A DNA stretch of 64,000 nt from Bifidobacterium [indicum] DSM 20214 = LMG 11587 (lineage in GTDB: Bacteria > Actinomycetota > Actinomycetes > Actinomycetales > Bifidobacteriaceae), in the NCBI RefSeq assembly GCF_000706765.1, contig NZ_CP006018.1:1550001-1614000 (forward strand), read 5' to 3'. Under the pieces are notes generated by a model, which made no database searches, was not told the origin of the DNA, and saw only the letters and a list, made by a program, of their open reading frames with translations. How positions within the stretch are numbered: position 1 is the first letter of the stretch; each line of letters starts with the position of its first letter. This document shows positions 54,828 through 63,550 of the stretch, in pieces. The translations under genes were made by a program, and so were the position numbers.

Positions 54828-57077
54828 ATGGTTCAGAAATTCGACGCACCCTCCAAGGCCCTACTCAAGAGCCAGATTGCGGAGCACATAGCCGAGACCG
54901 ACAAGCAGTCCCGCCGCCCCGCAGTCAGGCACGGCCAGCCGGAAGCACCCCTGCCGGAGGACCGCTATTTCGACCGCGAAATCAGCTGGCTCAAGTTCAA
55001 CAAGCGTGTGCTTGAGCTGGCTCAGGATGAGACGGTCCCCCTTCTGGAGCGCGCGAATTTCGCCGCGATCTTCGCCTCGAACCTGGATGAGTTCTTCATG
55101 GTCCGCGTGGCCGGACTCAAGCGTCGTGTGGACACGGGTATCGCCGTCACTGCAGCCAGTGGTCTCAGCCCCCGCCAGCAGCTGCGCGCCATATCGGAGC
55201 AGGCCCACAAACTCCAGGAAGAGCAGGCCCACTACGTCATCGACCACATCCTGCCCGGCCTGGCCAAGGAGCACATCATCCTGCTCAGCTGGAAGCAGCT
55301 CAGCAGCCAGGAGCAGGAGCGTCTTTCAAGCTTCTTCCGCAACCAGGTCTTCCCGGTCCTGACGCCTCTGGCAGTGGACCCGGCCCACCCCTTCCCCTAC
55401 ATCTCGGGTAACTCCCTGAACCTGGCCGTCCTGGTCGAGAACCCGACCTCGGGCAAGACCCATTTCGCCCGGGTCAAGATTCCCGACAACCTCTCCCGCC
55501 TGGTCCCCGTCGACGATCTGACCGACGAGGAGGGTCGCGACGAGCGCTATGGCTTCATCACCATGGAGAACCTGATCATCGCCCACTTGGAGTCGCTGTT
55601 CCCCGGCATGATCATCAAGGAGGCCCGTTCCTTCCGCGTCACCCGTAACGAGGACATCGACGTGGAGGAGGACGATGCCGAGAACCTCCTGAACGCAATG
55701 GAGAAGGAACTGCTCCAGCGCCGTTTCGGCCCCCCTATACGCCTGGAGATCTCGGACACCACTTCCCCCTTCCTCTCCCAGCTCCTGGCCACCAAGCTCC
55801 GGGTCAACCCGGACGAGGTATACCGTCTGCCGGCACCCCTTGATTGGACCGTCCTCTTCGAGCTCCAGTCCATCGACCGGACCGACCTGAAGTTCCAGCC
55901 CTTCATCCCGACGACCAACCGGCAGATCGCCGAGGTGGAATCCAGCCAGGCCCAGGACATCTTCGCCGCCATCCGCGAGCACGACGTTCTCCTGCACCAC
56001 CCGTACGATTCCTTCTCCACCTCGGTACAGGCCTTCCTGGAGCAGGCGGCGGCCGACCCCAAGGTTCTGGCCATCAAGCAGACCCTCTACCGCACCTCGG
56101 GCAACTCCCCCATCATCAACGCCCTGGTGGATGCGGCCCACGCAGGCAAACAGGTCCTGGCCCTGGTTGAAATCAAGGCAAGGTTCGACGAGGAGGCCAA
56201 CATCGCCTGGGCCCGGCAGCTGGAACGTGCCGGCGTCCACGTGGTCTACGGCATCGTCGGACTCAAGACCCACTGCAAGCTCTCCCTGGTGGTCCGCCAG
56301 GAGGAAGACGGCCTGCGGCGTTACTGCCACGTGGGCACAGGCAACTACAACCCGAAGACCGCCCGCCAGTACACCGATCTGGGTCTGCTGACCTGCGACC
56401 CCGTGGTGGGTCAGGACCTTGCCAGGCTCTTCAACCAGCTCTCCGGGTATGCCCCCAAGTCCTCCTTCCACCGCCTCCTGGTGGCCCCCCGCACCGTCAG
56501 GTCGGGGCTCCTGCAGCGCATCGCCCGCGAAGAGGAGGCCGCCCTGGACGGCAAAGAGGCCTGGATCAAGATCAAGGTCAACGCCCTGGTTGACGAAAAG
56601 ACCATCGACGCCCTCTACAGGGCCAGCCAGGCCGGGGTCAAGATCGACATCGTCGAACGCGGTATCTGCGCCTTGAAGCCCGGAGTACCGGGGCTGAGCG
56701 AGAACATCCGGGTTCACTCCATACTGGGGCGTTTCCTGGAGCACAGCCGCATCTTCGCCTTTGCCAACTCACAGGGCCCACAGATTGGCGAGGGGCCCTT
56801 GTCGGGCCCAGAGGTCTGGATAGGCTCGGCGGACCTGATGCACCGCAACCTGGATCGGCGCGTGGAGGCCCTGGTCCGTATCACTGCGCCGGACCAGGGC
56901 CAGGAGCTGATTGAGTACGTGGACCTGCAGATGGCCGACACGACCAGCTCCTGGCACATGCAGGCGGATGGCACCTATGTGCGCCACTCCCACAACGAGA
57001 AGGGCGACCCCCTGGTGGACTGCCAGGAGTATCTGATCGACAAGCACACCCGCGCGCTGAGGTCCCGGCGCCGTTGA
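54828..57077 (+). CDS. ppk: Polyphosphate kinase
   Basis: Makes inorganic polyphosphate from ATP. The 749-residue protein has the N domain ([20 protein letters not shown]), the H domain and two C-terminal phospholipase-D-like domains. The catalytic histidine region is [20 protein letters not shown], with [20 protein letters not shown] next to it. Further active-site elements are [18 protein letters not shown] and [19 protein letters not shown]. The start [10 protein letters not shown] is chosen by homology; the 48 upstream codons run through a terminator. The promoter places the start point on the ATG, suggesting leaderless translation. Downstream lie mutT1-like and a hypothetical gene. Confidence 0.95.
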   Translation: MVQKFDAPSKALLKSQIAEHIAETDKQSRRPAVRHGQPEAPLPEDRYFDREISWLKFNKRVLELAQDETVPLLERANFAAIFASNLDEFFMVRVAGLKRRVDTGIAVTAASGLSPRQQLRAISEQAHKLQEEQAHYVIDHILPGLAKEHIILLSWKQLSSQEQERLSSFFRNQVFPVLTPLAVDPAHPFPYISGNSLNLAVLVENPTSGKTHFARVKIPDNLSRLVPVDDLTDEEGRDERYGFITMENLIIAHLESLFPGMIIKEARSFRVTRNEDIDVEEDDAENLLNAMEKELLQRRFGPPIRLEISDTTSPFLSQLLATKLRVNPDEVYRLPAPLDWTVLFELQSIDRTDLKFQPFIPTTNRQIAEVESSQAQDIFAAIREHDVLLHHPYDSFSTSVQAFLEQAAADPKVLAIKQTLYRTSGNSPIINALVDAAHAGKQVLALVEIKARFDEEANIAWARQLERAGVHVVYGIVGLKTHCKLSLVVRQEEDGLRRYCHVGTGNYNPKTARQYTDLGLLTCDPVVGQDLARLFNQLSGYAPKSSFHRLLVAPRTVRSGLLQRIAREEEAALDGKEAWIKIKVNALVDEKTIDALYRASQAGVKIDIVERGICALKPGVPGLSENIRVHSILGRFLEHSRIFAFANSQGPQIGEGPLSGPEVWIGSADLMHRNLDRRVEALVRITAPDQGQELIEYVDLQMADTTSSWHMQADGTYVRHSHNEKGDPLVDCQEYLIDKHTRALRSRRR

Positions 57078-57091
57078 AGGACGGAGGCCTG

Positions 57092-57129
57092 GCCGGCAAC
57101 CTCCAGAGGTTTTCACGGAGGCTGCCGGC
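57092..57129 (+). other. Hairpin between ppk and the MutT1-like gene
   Basis: GCCGGCA-A-CCTCC pairs with GGAGG-C-TGCCGGC around a 13-nt loop. There is no U-run, so it is more likely a processing or partial termination site than a full terminator. Confidence 0.45.
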
Positions 57130-57171
57130 ACCAAATGGACCGGATGGACCGGCCCGTAAGGAGGCCATACT

Positions 57172-58254
57172 ATGAGCCAGTCCGTCGAAGCCGCCGGGGC
57201 CATCCTCTACAGAAGTCGGCAGGACTTCCGAGGTTGGATGAAGTTCAGCGATGATGGCAGACCCCCAGCAGGCACCAGCCCCCGGGCCGCCCTGGATGAC
57301 CTGGAGCTCTGCCTGGTCCACCGGCCCAAATACGACGACTGGAGCTGGCCCAAGGGCAAGCTGGAAAACCGGGAGACCCACATGCATGCCGCCCTGCGCG
57401 AGGTGGGTGAGGAGACCGGTCAGATCGCGCGCCTGGGCCCCTACCTGACTGATGTGGAGTACCCCCTGGAAAGCGAAGGCAGGCGCAGCAGTTCCAGGGG
57501 AGGCCGCCTCAAGCACATCCGGTACTGGATGGCGACCCCTGCCGGGGAGGACCGGGCCGAGAGGCAACGTACTCTCATGGGTCCCATACATAAACCCCGT
57601 GTCAAGGAAGTCGATCAGATTCGCTGGGTCAGCGTACAAACCGCCAGGGGCCTCCTGACCCATCACAGTGATCGAGCCGTCCTGGCCGCCTTCATCGACA
57701 GGGTGGACGAGGGGGCGCTCAATGCCCGGCAGTTCATCATCGTCCGGCACGGCAAGGCGGTGCCGCGCAAGGAATGGACCGGCAGGGATGCCGACCGTCC
57801 GATAACACCGAAAGGCGCCGCCGCCTCCTACGCCCTGGCCCGGGAATTGGTAGTCTTCGCACCGGACCTGGCGCTCAGTTCCCCCTGGGTACGTTGCGTA
57901 CAGACCCTCCGACCCTATACAGACGAAGCGAACATGCACCTGACAACGGCGGGGTGTCTGACCGAATCAGCGTTCAAGAGGAATCCGACCCAGGCCGTCA
58001 AGTGGATGGATGACCAGATGGCGGACCTTCTGAGCCTGGGCGACAGGACCGCGATGGTCTGCATGCACCGGCCCGTTCTGGGTGGAATTTTCGAGCACCT
58101 GCGCGGGTTGTGCAATAGCAAGGGCATGGCGAAACGCCTACCTGAAGGGTCCCCCTTCATGCCCACCGGCAGCGCCATCGTGCTCAGCCTGACAGGTGAC
58201 CCCGCGCATCCATCCATCATCGATGTACAGAAGGTGACTCCAATTGTCTACTGA
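57172..58254 (+). CDS. MutT1-like Nudix hydrolase fused to phosphoglycerate-mutase domain
   Basis: A 360-residue two-domain protein. The N-terminal Nudix domain has the box GKLENRETHMHAALREVGEETG within WSWPKGKLENRE. The C-terminal histidine-phosphatase domain begins QFIIVRHGKAVPRKEW (RHG motif) and continues with SSPWVRCVQTLRPYTDEAN and MVCMHRPVLGGIFEHLR. This architecture matches mycobacterial MutT1. MutT1 hydrolyses 8-oxo-(d)GTP and also diadenosine polyphosphates, so oxidative sanitation of the nucleotide pool is likely. TAAGGAGG precedes the ATG. The stop overlaps the start of the next gene by about 11 nt. Confidence 0.9.
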   Translation: MSQSVEAAGAILYRSRQDFRGWMKFSDDGRPPAGTSPRAALDDLELCLVHRPKYDDWSWPKGKLENRETHMHAALREVGEETGQIARLGPYLTDVEYPLESEGRRSSSRGGRLKHIRYWMATPAGEDRAERQRTLMGPIHKPRVKEVDQIRWVSVQTARGLLTHHSDRAVLAAFIDRVDEGALNARQFIIVRHGKAVPRKEWTGRDADRPITPKGAAASYALARELVVFAPDLALSSPWVRCVQTLRPYTDEANMHLTTAGCLTESAFKRNPTQAVKWMDDQMADLLSLGDRTAMVCMHRPVLGGIFEHLRGLCNSKGMAKRLPEGSPFMPTGSAIVLSLTGDPAHPSIIDVQKVTPIVY

Positions 58255-58957
58255 CAGCAACTCACAGGTCGGGTCCTCCTCCATCCGCCCCTCACGTACC
58301 GGCTTCGTGGCCTCCGGTACCGGGTCGTCCAGGCCCTCACGACCTGGGCAGCTGGACCCTTCCCTGGCAGCCCAGCTCACCGGAGGCATGGACCCCCAGC
58401 AGGTGAGCGAGATGAGCCATGTCTCGGCCGCGTCCCTCCTGGACAAGGTGCACCATACCGAGGATCCGGAGGTGGTGGAGCGGGTACTGACCCTGGTCGA
58501 CCGCGAGGGGGTGGACCTGATCGCGGAGCTCTGGAGCGACACCGATCCGGACTCCCTGCCCGGCATCCTCTGGCGGCTCTATATGCTCCGCTCCTGGATG
58601 CGGCGTGACGCCGACGGGATATCCCGGCTCTGGCGCCTTGGCGAACCGACCGATACGGCCGCCTCGGCCATAGCCGGCGTGGACCCGGCCCCGGAGGCCG
58701 ACGACATAGCCAGGACCGCCGATTCCATCCTCTCCGGCGCCTTCACCGGTGACTTCGCCGTGGCCCTGGAGCGTGCGGGGGCATTCTGCGATGTCATAGC
58801 CAGAGGAATCAAGGCCTCGGGCCGCAGGTCCACAGGCACTGCAGAAACCAAATCCGAACAGGATGAGGCCGCTCTCCGCACAGCCTCATCCCTGAACGGC
58901 ACCGCCCGGGACTTCCTGCACGGGGCGGCCCTCTGGCGCCGGGGCCGCCTGGAGTAA
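58244..58957 (+). CDS. Conserved-looking hypothetical protein
   Basis: A 237-residue soluble protein that I do not recognise. The first 50 residues are S, G, R and P rich. The ordered part begins MDPQQVSEMSHVSAASLLDKVH. It continues with VVERVLTLVDREGVDLIAELWSDTDPDSLPGILWRLYMLRSWMRR, a helical segment that looks conserved. The C-terminal half is helical and alanine-rich. No membrane segment or known catalytic motif is seen. A TTG start at 58244 with AAGGTG 7 nt upstream overlaps the MutT1-like stop by 11 nt, so it is probably co-translated with it. Confidence 0.7.
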   Translation: MSTDSNSQVGSSSIRPSRTGFVASGTGSSRPSRPGQLDPSLAAQLTGGMDPQQVSEMSHVSAASLLDKVHHTEDPEVVERVLTLVDREGVDLIAELWSDTDPDSLPGILWRLYMLRSWMRRDADGISRLWRLGEPTDTAASAIAGVDPAPEADDIARTADSILSGAFTGDFAVALERAGAFCDVIARGIKASGRRSTGTAETKSEQDEAALRTASSLNGTARDFLHGAALWRRGRLE

Positions 58958-59374
58958 GGCACAAAGGTTGACTCCGCAGCTCAATCGGTCAACCCTGGTA
59001 CCCGCCCCACCCTACGACTGGCTCAGGCAGCCCACGTCTCCGGCAGACATGTCGATTCCCAGACCGGATTTCCCCGGCAGGGCTCCTGGAGCAGGTTTGT
59101 TCGACGCTTGCTCCCGAGTTTGAATCCCGGAAAGTAAGCGCGTTTCCTATCTGGACTGCTGGGACTCTTGCCGTACAATGGTGCATGCGTCGGACCATGC
59201 TTAAGCCCCGGGCTCCGTTTTTTGCCGCTGCGAGCGGCGTTTGCGCCGACAGGCGCTTTCATGGTTCGGCGTTTTCCTTTACTCTGACCAACCCGCAAGG
59301 CACCGTGGCCGTATCGCAGTCGGCCTCGGCATCGGGGACTCGCTTACGCCCGCCATGGAATACCCCGTCTTTTC
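58958..59374 (+). other. Long leader region upstream of upp
   Basis: No gene is seen. A -10-like TACAAT (59174-59179) is followed by three consecutive hairpins. The first is CGGACC...GGCTCCG ending in six T at 59217-59222. The second is CCGCT-GCG-AGCGG (59225-59237). The third is GCGCC-GACA-GGCGC with TTTC (59243-59260). The arrangement looks like a short terminated RNA or an attenuator leader for upp. No known riboswitch class was recognised. Confidence 0.45.
59190..59222 (+). terminator. Terminator-like hairpin in upp leader
   Basis: CGGACC and GGCTCCG form an imperfect stem ending in TTTTTT. It lies about 15 nt after the predicted start point of the upstream TACAAT promoter. Confidence 0.5.
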
Positions 59375-59403
59375 TTGGACCGGACCAGTGACTGAGCTAC
59401 GCT
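59375..59403 (+). promoter_or_regulatory. upp proximal promoter, predicted leaderless
   Basis: -35 TTGGAC (59375-59380) and -10 TACGCT (59398-59403) with 17-bp spacing, seven nt before the upp ATG. GAAGGT directly abutting the ATG is too close to be a normal ribosome binding site. Confidence 0.5.
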
Positions 59404-59410
59404 AGAAGGT

Positions 59411-60049
59411 ATGGAACTTCATGTACTGGAACACCCGCTGATTGAGCACAAGCTGACCGTACTGCGGGACAAGAACACCCCCTCGAACACCTTCCGTGAA
59501 CTGGTCAGCGAGCTGGTCATGCTGGAGGCCTATGAGGCCACCCGCAATCTCGACATCGAAGACCGCCAGATCGAAACCCCCGTGGCACCCATGGTGGGCA
59601 AGAAGCTCTGCTCCCCTCGCCCCATGGTCGTTCCCGTGCTGCGCGCGGGCCTGGGCATGCTCGACGGCATGACCCGCCTTCTGCCGACCGCCGAGGTCGG
59701 GTTCCTGGGCATGAAGCGCGACGAGAGCACCCTGGACATCGTCACCTACGCAAACCGCCTGCCCGAGGACCTCTCCGGTCGCCAGTGCTTCCTCCTGGAC
59801 CCGATGCTGGCCACCGGCGGCACCCTGGTCGCCGCCACCCACTATCTGGCAGAACGCGGCGCCAAGGATGTGACCGCCATCAACATCCTGGCCGCTCCGG
59901 AGGGCCTGGAGCGCCTGAAGCAGGACGTTGACCCCAGCATCAATCTGAAGGTCGTGGTCTGCGCAGTCGATCAGAAACTCAACGAGCACGCCTATATCGT
60001 CCCCGGCCTGGGCGATGCCGGCGACCGTCTCTACGGCGTCATCGACTGA
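59411..60049 (+). CDS. upp: Uracil phosphoribosyltransferase
   Basis: Pyrimidine salvage: uracil plus PRPP to UMP. The 212-residue length is standard. Signatures are [20 protein letters not shown] near the N-terminus, [17 protein letters not shown], the PRPP loop [17 protein letters not shown] and the uracil-binding C-terminal [17 protein letters not shown] proximal promoter and a structured upstream region suggest both leaderless initiation and possible attenuation. It stands alone, followed by two strong hairpins. Confidence 0.96.
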   Translation: MELHVLEHPLIEHKLTVLRDKNTPSNTFRELVSELVMLEAYEATRNLDIEDRQIETPVAPMVGKKLCSPRPMVVPVLRAGLGMLDGMTRLLPTAEVGFLGMKRDESTLDIVTYANRLPEDLSGRQCFLLDPMLATGGTLVAATHYLAERGAKDVTAINILAAPEGLERLKQDVDPSINLKVVVCAVDQKLNEHAYIVPGLGDAGDRLYGVID

Positions 60050-60062
60050 ACCAAGCGTCAAT

Positions 60063-60099
60063 AGGGCGGAATCTCAACCATCGCGATAGATTCCGCCCT
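60063..60099. terminator. First hairpin after upp
   Basis: A 12-bp perfect stem (AGGGCGGAATCT/AGATTCCGCCCT) just after the upp stop. Its symmetry could also serve the convergent glycerophosphodiesterase gene. Confidence 0.7.
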
Positions 60100-60109
60100 G
60101 ATTGCACTG

Positions 60110-60149
60110 AAGGTGCCACCATCCCCGCATAGGGTGGTGGCACCTTTTT
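60110..60149 (+). terminator. Rho-independent terminator of upp
   Basis: A 12-bp stem (AAGGTGCCACCA/TGGTGGCACCTT) with a 13-nt loop and five T. It is the stronger of two tandem hairpins. Confidence 0.9.
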
Positions 60150-60199
60150 GCGATTGGGCTTGGCCCTGGCCGCCGTGGTCTCCGGACTTTATGGCCGGT

Positions 60200-61204
60200 T
60201 CAGTTCCCGGGCAGATAAGACTCGAAGATGATTCCATCGAAGTCCGGGCGGGACTCCTCCTGAGCCCGCTCGGAGCGAACGGTCCAGGCGACTGGTGTTC
60301 CGCCGAGGAACCGGTAGATGCGCATGGGCAGGGAATGCCCGCCATGCCATTCATAAGCCACGAAGTCCGGGCGCCCCAGCCAATTGAAGAGGAGGGAACC
60401 GGCCATCCACCGCAGGGCCGAATCAGGAGAATCCACCCTACCGCGATAGGGAACCGCCAGCTGCCCCCGGGTCACCTCCGGCCGGTGCTTCCGATACCAG
60501 GCAAGGGCAAGGACGTTGAAGGATTCAATGACATAGTCCCCCTGATAACCAGACAGGAGGGCGTCGGTCTTGCGCATGAGTTCCCGGTCCAGCCCCCGAT
60601 CCATCTTGATTTCGACGACCAGAGGCACCCGGCCGTCCACCAGGGCAAGCACATCGGACAGGAGCGGCACGTATTGGGCCTCAGGGCTTCCGGCGCTCGT
60701 CTCAGCTGATTTCCCGCCTTGGACCGTCGCTCCGGAGCGGAGGGGAATCCGTTGCAATTCCGCATAGGTCAGATCCGCCACGGCACGATTGTCGCCCGCC
60801 ACCCGTCGCAGGTCCCCATCATGGATGACCACCACCTGACCGTCGCGACTCAGATGCACATCCAACTCGATACCGTAGCCGGCCTTGCACGCGGCTTCGA
60901 AGGCCGCCAGGGAGTTCTCGGGTGCCACCACCTTGTCGTCAGCGACCTGCACCTCCGCCGCCAGACATGCATGGACCCGATTCCGATAGGCCTCCTGCCC
61001 GGGACTGAGCTCGGCGGACTCCATACCCGATCCGGCATCATGCAATCCCCGATGGGCATAGGGCTTCCGGGAAAGACCGACGGGTTTCCTCCGACCGGTC
61101 ACCACCGGCAGACCGGGTGCCAAAGCCCAGCACCACGCCCCCAAGGTCCCGAGTCCCAGACCCAGAGCGGCCTTGCCGACTGAATGTCTCTTCGACCCCA
61201 TCAT
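60200..61204 (-). CDS. Glycerophosphodiester phosphodiesterase
   Basis: A GDPD-family enzyme expected to release glycerol-3-phosphate and an alcohol from deacylated phospholipids. The 334-residue protein has a single N-terminal hydrophobic anchor (ALGLGLGTLGAWCWALAPGL). The catalytic barrel follows with YAHRGLHD (catalytic His), VVAPENSLAAFEAACKAGYGIELDVHLS, QVVVIHDGDLRRVAG (second His) and VPLVVEIKMD. The C-terminal AWTVRSERAQEE and DGIIFESY complete the family pattern. It is probably membrane anchored with the active site outside. Two adjacent ATGs are possible starts. Monocistronic and convergent with upp. Confidence 0.88.
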   Translation of the reverse strand: MMGSKRHSVGKAALGLGLGTLGAWCWALAPGLPVVTGRRKPVGLSRKPYAHRGLHDAGSGMESAELSPGQEAYRNRVHACLAAEVQVADDKVVAPENSLAAFEAACKAGYGIELDVHLSRDGQVVVIHDGDLRRVAGDNRAVADLTYAELQRIPLRSGATVQGGKSAETSAGSPEAQYVPLLSDVLALVDGRVPLVVEIKMDRGLDRELMRKTDALLSGYQGDYVIESFNVLALAWYRKHRPEVTRGQLAVPYRGRVDSPDSALRWMAGSLLFNWLGRPDFVAYEWHGGHSLPMRIYRFLGGTPVAWTVRSERAQEESRPDFDGIIFESYLPGN

Positions 61205-61305
61205 CGCCTCCTGCCAACGGATGTATCACCACCCACGCTAGCATCGCGCAAATGCATATGTGCGATGAGGGGAATCCGATTCAGACGGCTACCGCCACAC
61301 CGGCC

Positions 61306-62163
61306 TCACCTGGGTCTTGATACGGCTATCCTGCTGGCCTGCTCGGCCAGGGAATCCAGACGGGCCAGTTCCTGCCCGGCGTCCTCGGTCATGGCCTGCT
61401 TCATCTGGTCCAGAGAGCCTTCGCCATACCGTCCATCGGCGGCCGCCCCTATCAGATAGTCCGTGATGGCCGGGTTCTTGGGGAGGAGGGAACCATGCAT
61501 ATAGGTGCCAATCACCTTGTTTCGGCGGGCACCCTCGGTGTGGTCCTTGCCGTTGTTGCCGCGCCCCTCCTGGTCTACGGTCCCCAAAGGCTGGGCTCCC
61601 TCCCCCAGGTAGGTCAGACCCGAGTGGTTCTCATACCCGACCACCTGGCCGAAATCGGGACTGTGCTCAACCAGATTGCCAATCATCCGGTCCGACCTGG
61701 CCACGGTGTGCACGTCCAGGATGCCGATTCCCTCCAGGCGTTCATGGTCCGAGGTCTCGAAGTAATGGCCGAAAAGCTGATAGAGCCCGCAAATCATCAG
61801 CATGGGAGTGCCCCGATCGGCCAGGTCGGCGAGGAGGGAACCTTTCTTCTGGAGGTCCTGGATGATTCGCTCCTGGCCGTGGTCCTGACCACCGCCGCCG
61901 AGAATCACATCGACCTGGTCAGGCCATGGGTCACCGGGATTGTAGTACCGGATCATAGGCCGGAACCCGTAGAGCTCAGCCCGCCGGGTCACGCTGAGGA
62001 TGTTCCCGGAATCCCCGTAGATGTTCATGTCGCGATGGTACAGGGAGAGGACATGCAGGGGTGGATGGTCCATGTTCGACGTCCCCTTTCCGTTTCCGGC
62101 AGATTCGCTCGACCGGGACTCATCCGCGCCCATCTGGGCCACCTCGGTGTCTTCCATGCTCAT
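61306..62163 (-). CDS. gatD: Lipid II isoglutaminyl synthase, glutaminase subunit GatD
   Basis: A 285-residue class I-type glutamine amidotransferase of the CobB/CobQ-like group. It works with MurT to amidate the alpha-carboxyl of D-Glu in lipid II. The nucleophile Cys125 lies in LMICGLYQLFGHYF. The catalytic His223 is in KVIGTYMHGSLLPKNP. VDVILGGGGQDHGQERII is also characteristic. An N-terminal extension of about 30 polar residues precedes the domain (start of LHVLSLYHRDMNIYG). Its ATG overlaps the murT stop by 4 nt, so the two subunits are coupled. Not to be confused with the GatCAB genes at the start of the window. Confidence 0.92.
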   Translation of the reverse strand: MSMEDTEVAQMGADESRSSESAGNGKGTSNMDHPPLHVLSLYHRDMNIYGDSGNILSVTRRAELYGFRPMIRYYNPGDPWPDQVDVILGGGGQDHGQERIIQDLQKKGSLLADLADRGTPMLMICGLYQLFGHYFETSDHERLEGIGILDVHTVARSDRMIGNLVEHSPDFGQVVGYENHSGLTYLGEGAQPLGTVDQEGRGNNGKDHTEGARRNKVIGTYMHGSLLPKNPAITDYLIGAAADGRYGEGSLDQMKQAMTEDAGQELARLDSLAEQASRIAVSRPR

Positions 62164-63548
62164 ACCCCCACTCCGGCATCGCTGACCTCGGTCACACGGC
62201 CAAGCTCGGCCCGCAGACGCAGCATGGAGGTGTAGGTGCAGTAGATTCGCTTGGGCCGGCCGGAATGAGCATCCAGGAAGGCGGCCAGGGCCTTCTCCAG
62301 ATCGGTATCGACCGCATCAACAGGTACCTGCTCATAGGCCAGGCGGAGGGCCATGTCATAGGCCCGGGTCCCGGAGACCATAGCAACACCGGACTTCCTG
62401 AGTGAGGCGAAATCCACATCCCAGAGCCAGCTCATATCGCGCCCGTCGGCATAGTCGTCGCGGATGGCAATCATCGTATCCCGTCCATCAGGGTCGAAGG
62501 AGGAAAGTGCCAGTCGGAATCCCATGGGGTTCTTGACCAGGACCAGTTCCACCGGCGCCCCCTTATAGGTGATGACCTCACCACGCCCGAAGGCCGGGGT
62601 CACCTGGGCAAGGGCCTCCATCAACCGGGCATCGTCCGGCTCATTATCCGCCAGGACGGAGCGGACAAGGGCAAGGGCCGCCGCGGCATTGTAGAGGTTG
62701 TATACACCCTCCAGGCGCACATCCGTCTCCAGCCGCCTGCCGTCCACCCGGAAGACGGCCCTATGGTCCATGACCTTTTCCAGGACCACATCCGCAGGAA
62801 GGGAGTGACCGGGCCTCGGGGAAGGCACATCCGCGTCCTCCCCGGATGCCCTGGTCTCGGTCTGGGCATGCATGTCGTCATCAGTCGGGAAATAGGTCAG
62901 CAGGTCATCGGTCAGACCGAAATAGGCCACCCGGGTCCGGGCAGGGGTCTGCGCTGCCAGGGCGGAGATGCGCGGATCCTCCCGATTCAGGACCACGGTG
63001 CCGGTGGTGGATTCGGCCACCTGGGCCAGGAGACCTGCAGTGGTATCGATTTCACCGAACCTGTCCAACTGGTCGCGCATGACGTTGAGGAGGAGGGCAT
63101 GGCGGGGCTTGACCTGCCTGACGAAGTGGACCGCGTAGGCCTCGTCCAGTTCCAGAACGGCTATGTCCGCATCCAACTTCCCACCCGGGCCGAGGGTGGA
63201 GACCAGGGATGAGACCACACCCCGGGTGAAGTTGGAGCCGGTCGGGTTGGTGAAGACCTTCAGACCGAGAGATTCAAGCATGGAGGCGACCATGCGGGTG
63301 GTGGTGGTCTTCCCATTGGTTCCCGAGACCAGGACCACGCCGCGGGGCAGACGGGAAAGGGTCCGGGCCAGGAAGGTGGGGTCGATCCGTTCGACCACCT
63401 TGCCCGGAAGGGCGGAGCCTCCGTGACGGGTAAGGCGGGAAAGGACGCGGACCGCCTTGCCTGCGGGCAGCGCCAGGAAGGAGTACCAGTGCCGGGAGGG
63501 GGTCATGCCCATTTGGCTCCCCTCGCCCGTCGCGACCTGCCGAATCAT
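62160..63548 (-). CDS. murT: Lipid II isoglutaminyl synthase, Mur-ligase subunit MurT
   Basis: A 462-residue Mur ligase-like ATPase that activates the lipid II D-Glu carboxyl for amidation by GatD. The P-loop is SGTNGKTTTTRMVASM (residues 75-90), and IAVLELDEAYAVHFVRQVKP follows. The C-terminal DUF1727 domain holds VELVLVKNPMGFRLAL and the family segment RDDYADGRDMSWLWDVDF. The four-cysteine zinc ribbon that interrupts the middle domain in Staphylococcus aureus MurT is missing; the corresponding stretch (TPARTRVAYFGL to GHSLPADVVL) has no cysteine. The gene begins two nt after the dnaB stop. Peptidoglycan amidation affects crosslinking and lysozyme sensitivity. Confidence 0.93.
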   Translation of the reverse strand: MIRQVATGEGSQMGMTPSRHWYSFLALPAGKAVRVLSRLTRHGGSALPGKVVERIDPTFLARTLSRLPRGVVLVSGTNGKTTTTRMVASMLESLGLKVFTNPTGSNFTRGVVSSLVSTLGPGGKLDADIAVLELDEAYAVHFVRQVKPRHALLLNVMRDQLDRFGEIDTTAGLLAQVAESTTGTVVLNREDPRISALAAQTPARTRVAYFGLTDDLLTYFPTDDDMHAQTETRASGEDADVPSPRPGHSLPADVVLEKVMDHRAVFRVDGRRLETDVRLEGVYNLYNAAAALALVRSVLADNEPDDARLMEALAQVTPAFGRGEVITYKGAPVELVLVKNPMGFRLALSSFDPDGRDTMIAIRDDYADGRDMSWLWDVDFASLRKSGVAMVSGTRAYDMALRLAYEQVPVDAVDTDLEKALAAFLDAHSGRPKRIYCTYTSMLRLRAELGRVTEVSDAGVGV

Positions 63549-63550
63549 GA

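Noticed and set aside
57172-58254. The Nudix plus phosphoglycerate-mutase fusion considered as a novel fusion
   Set aside because: It is the known architecture of actinobacterial MutT1 proteins.
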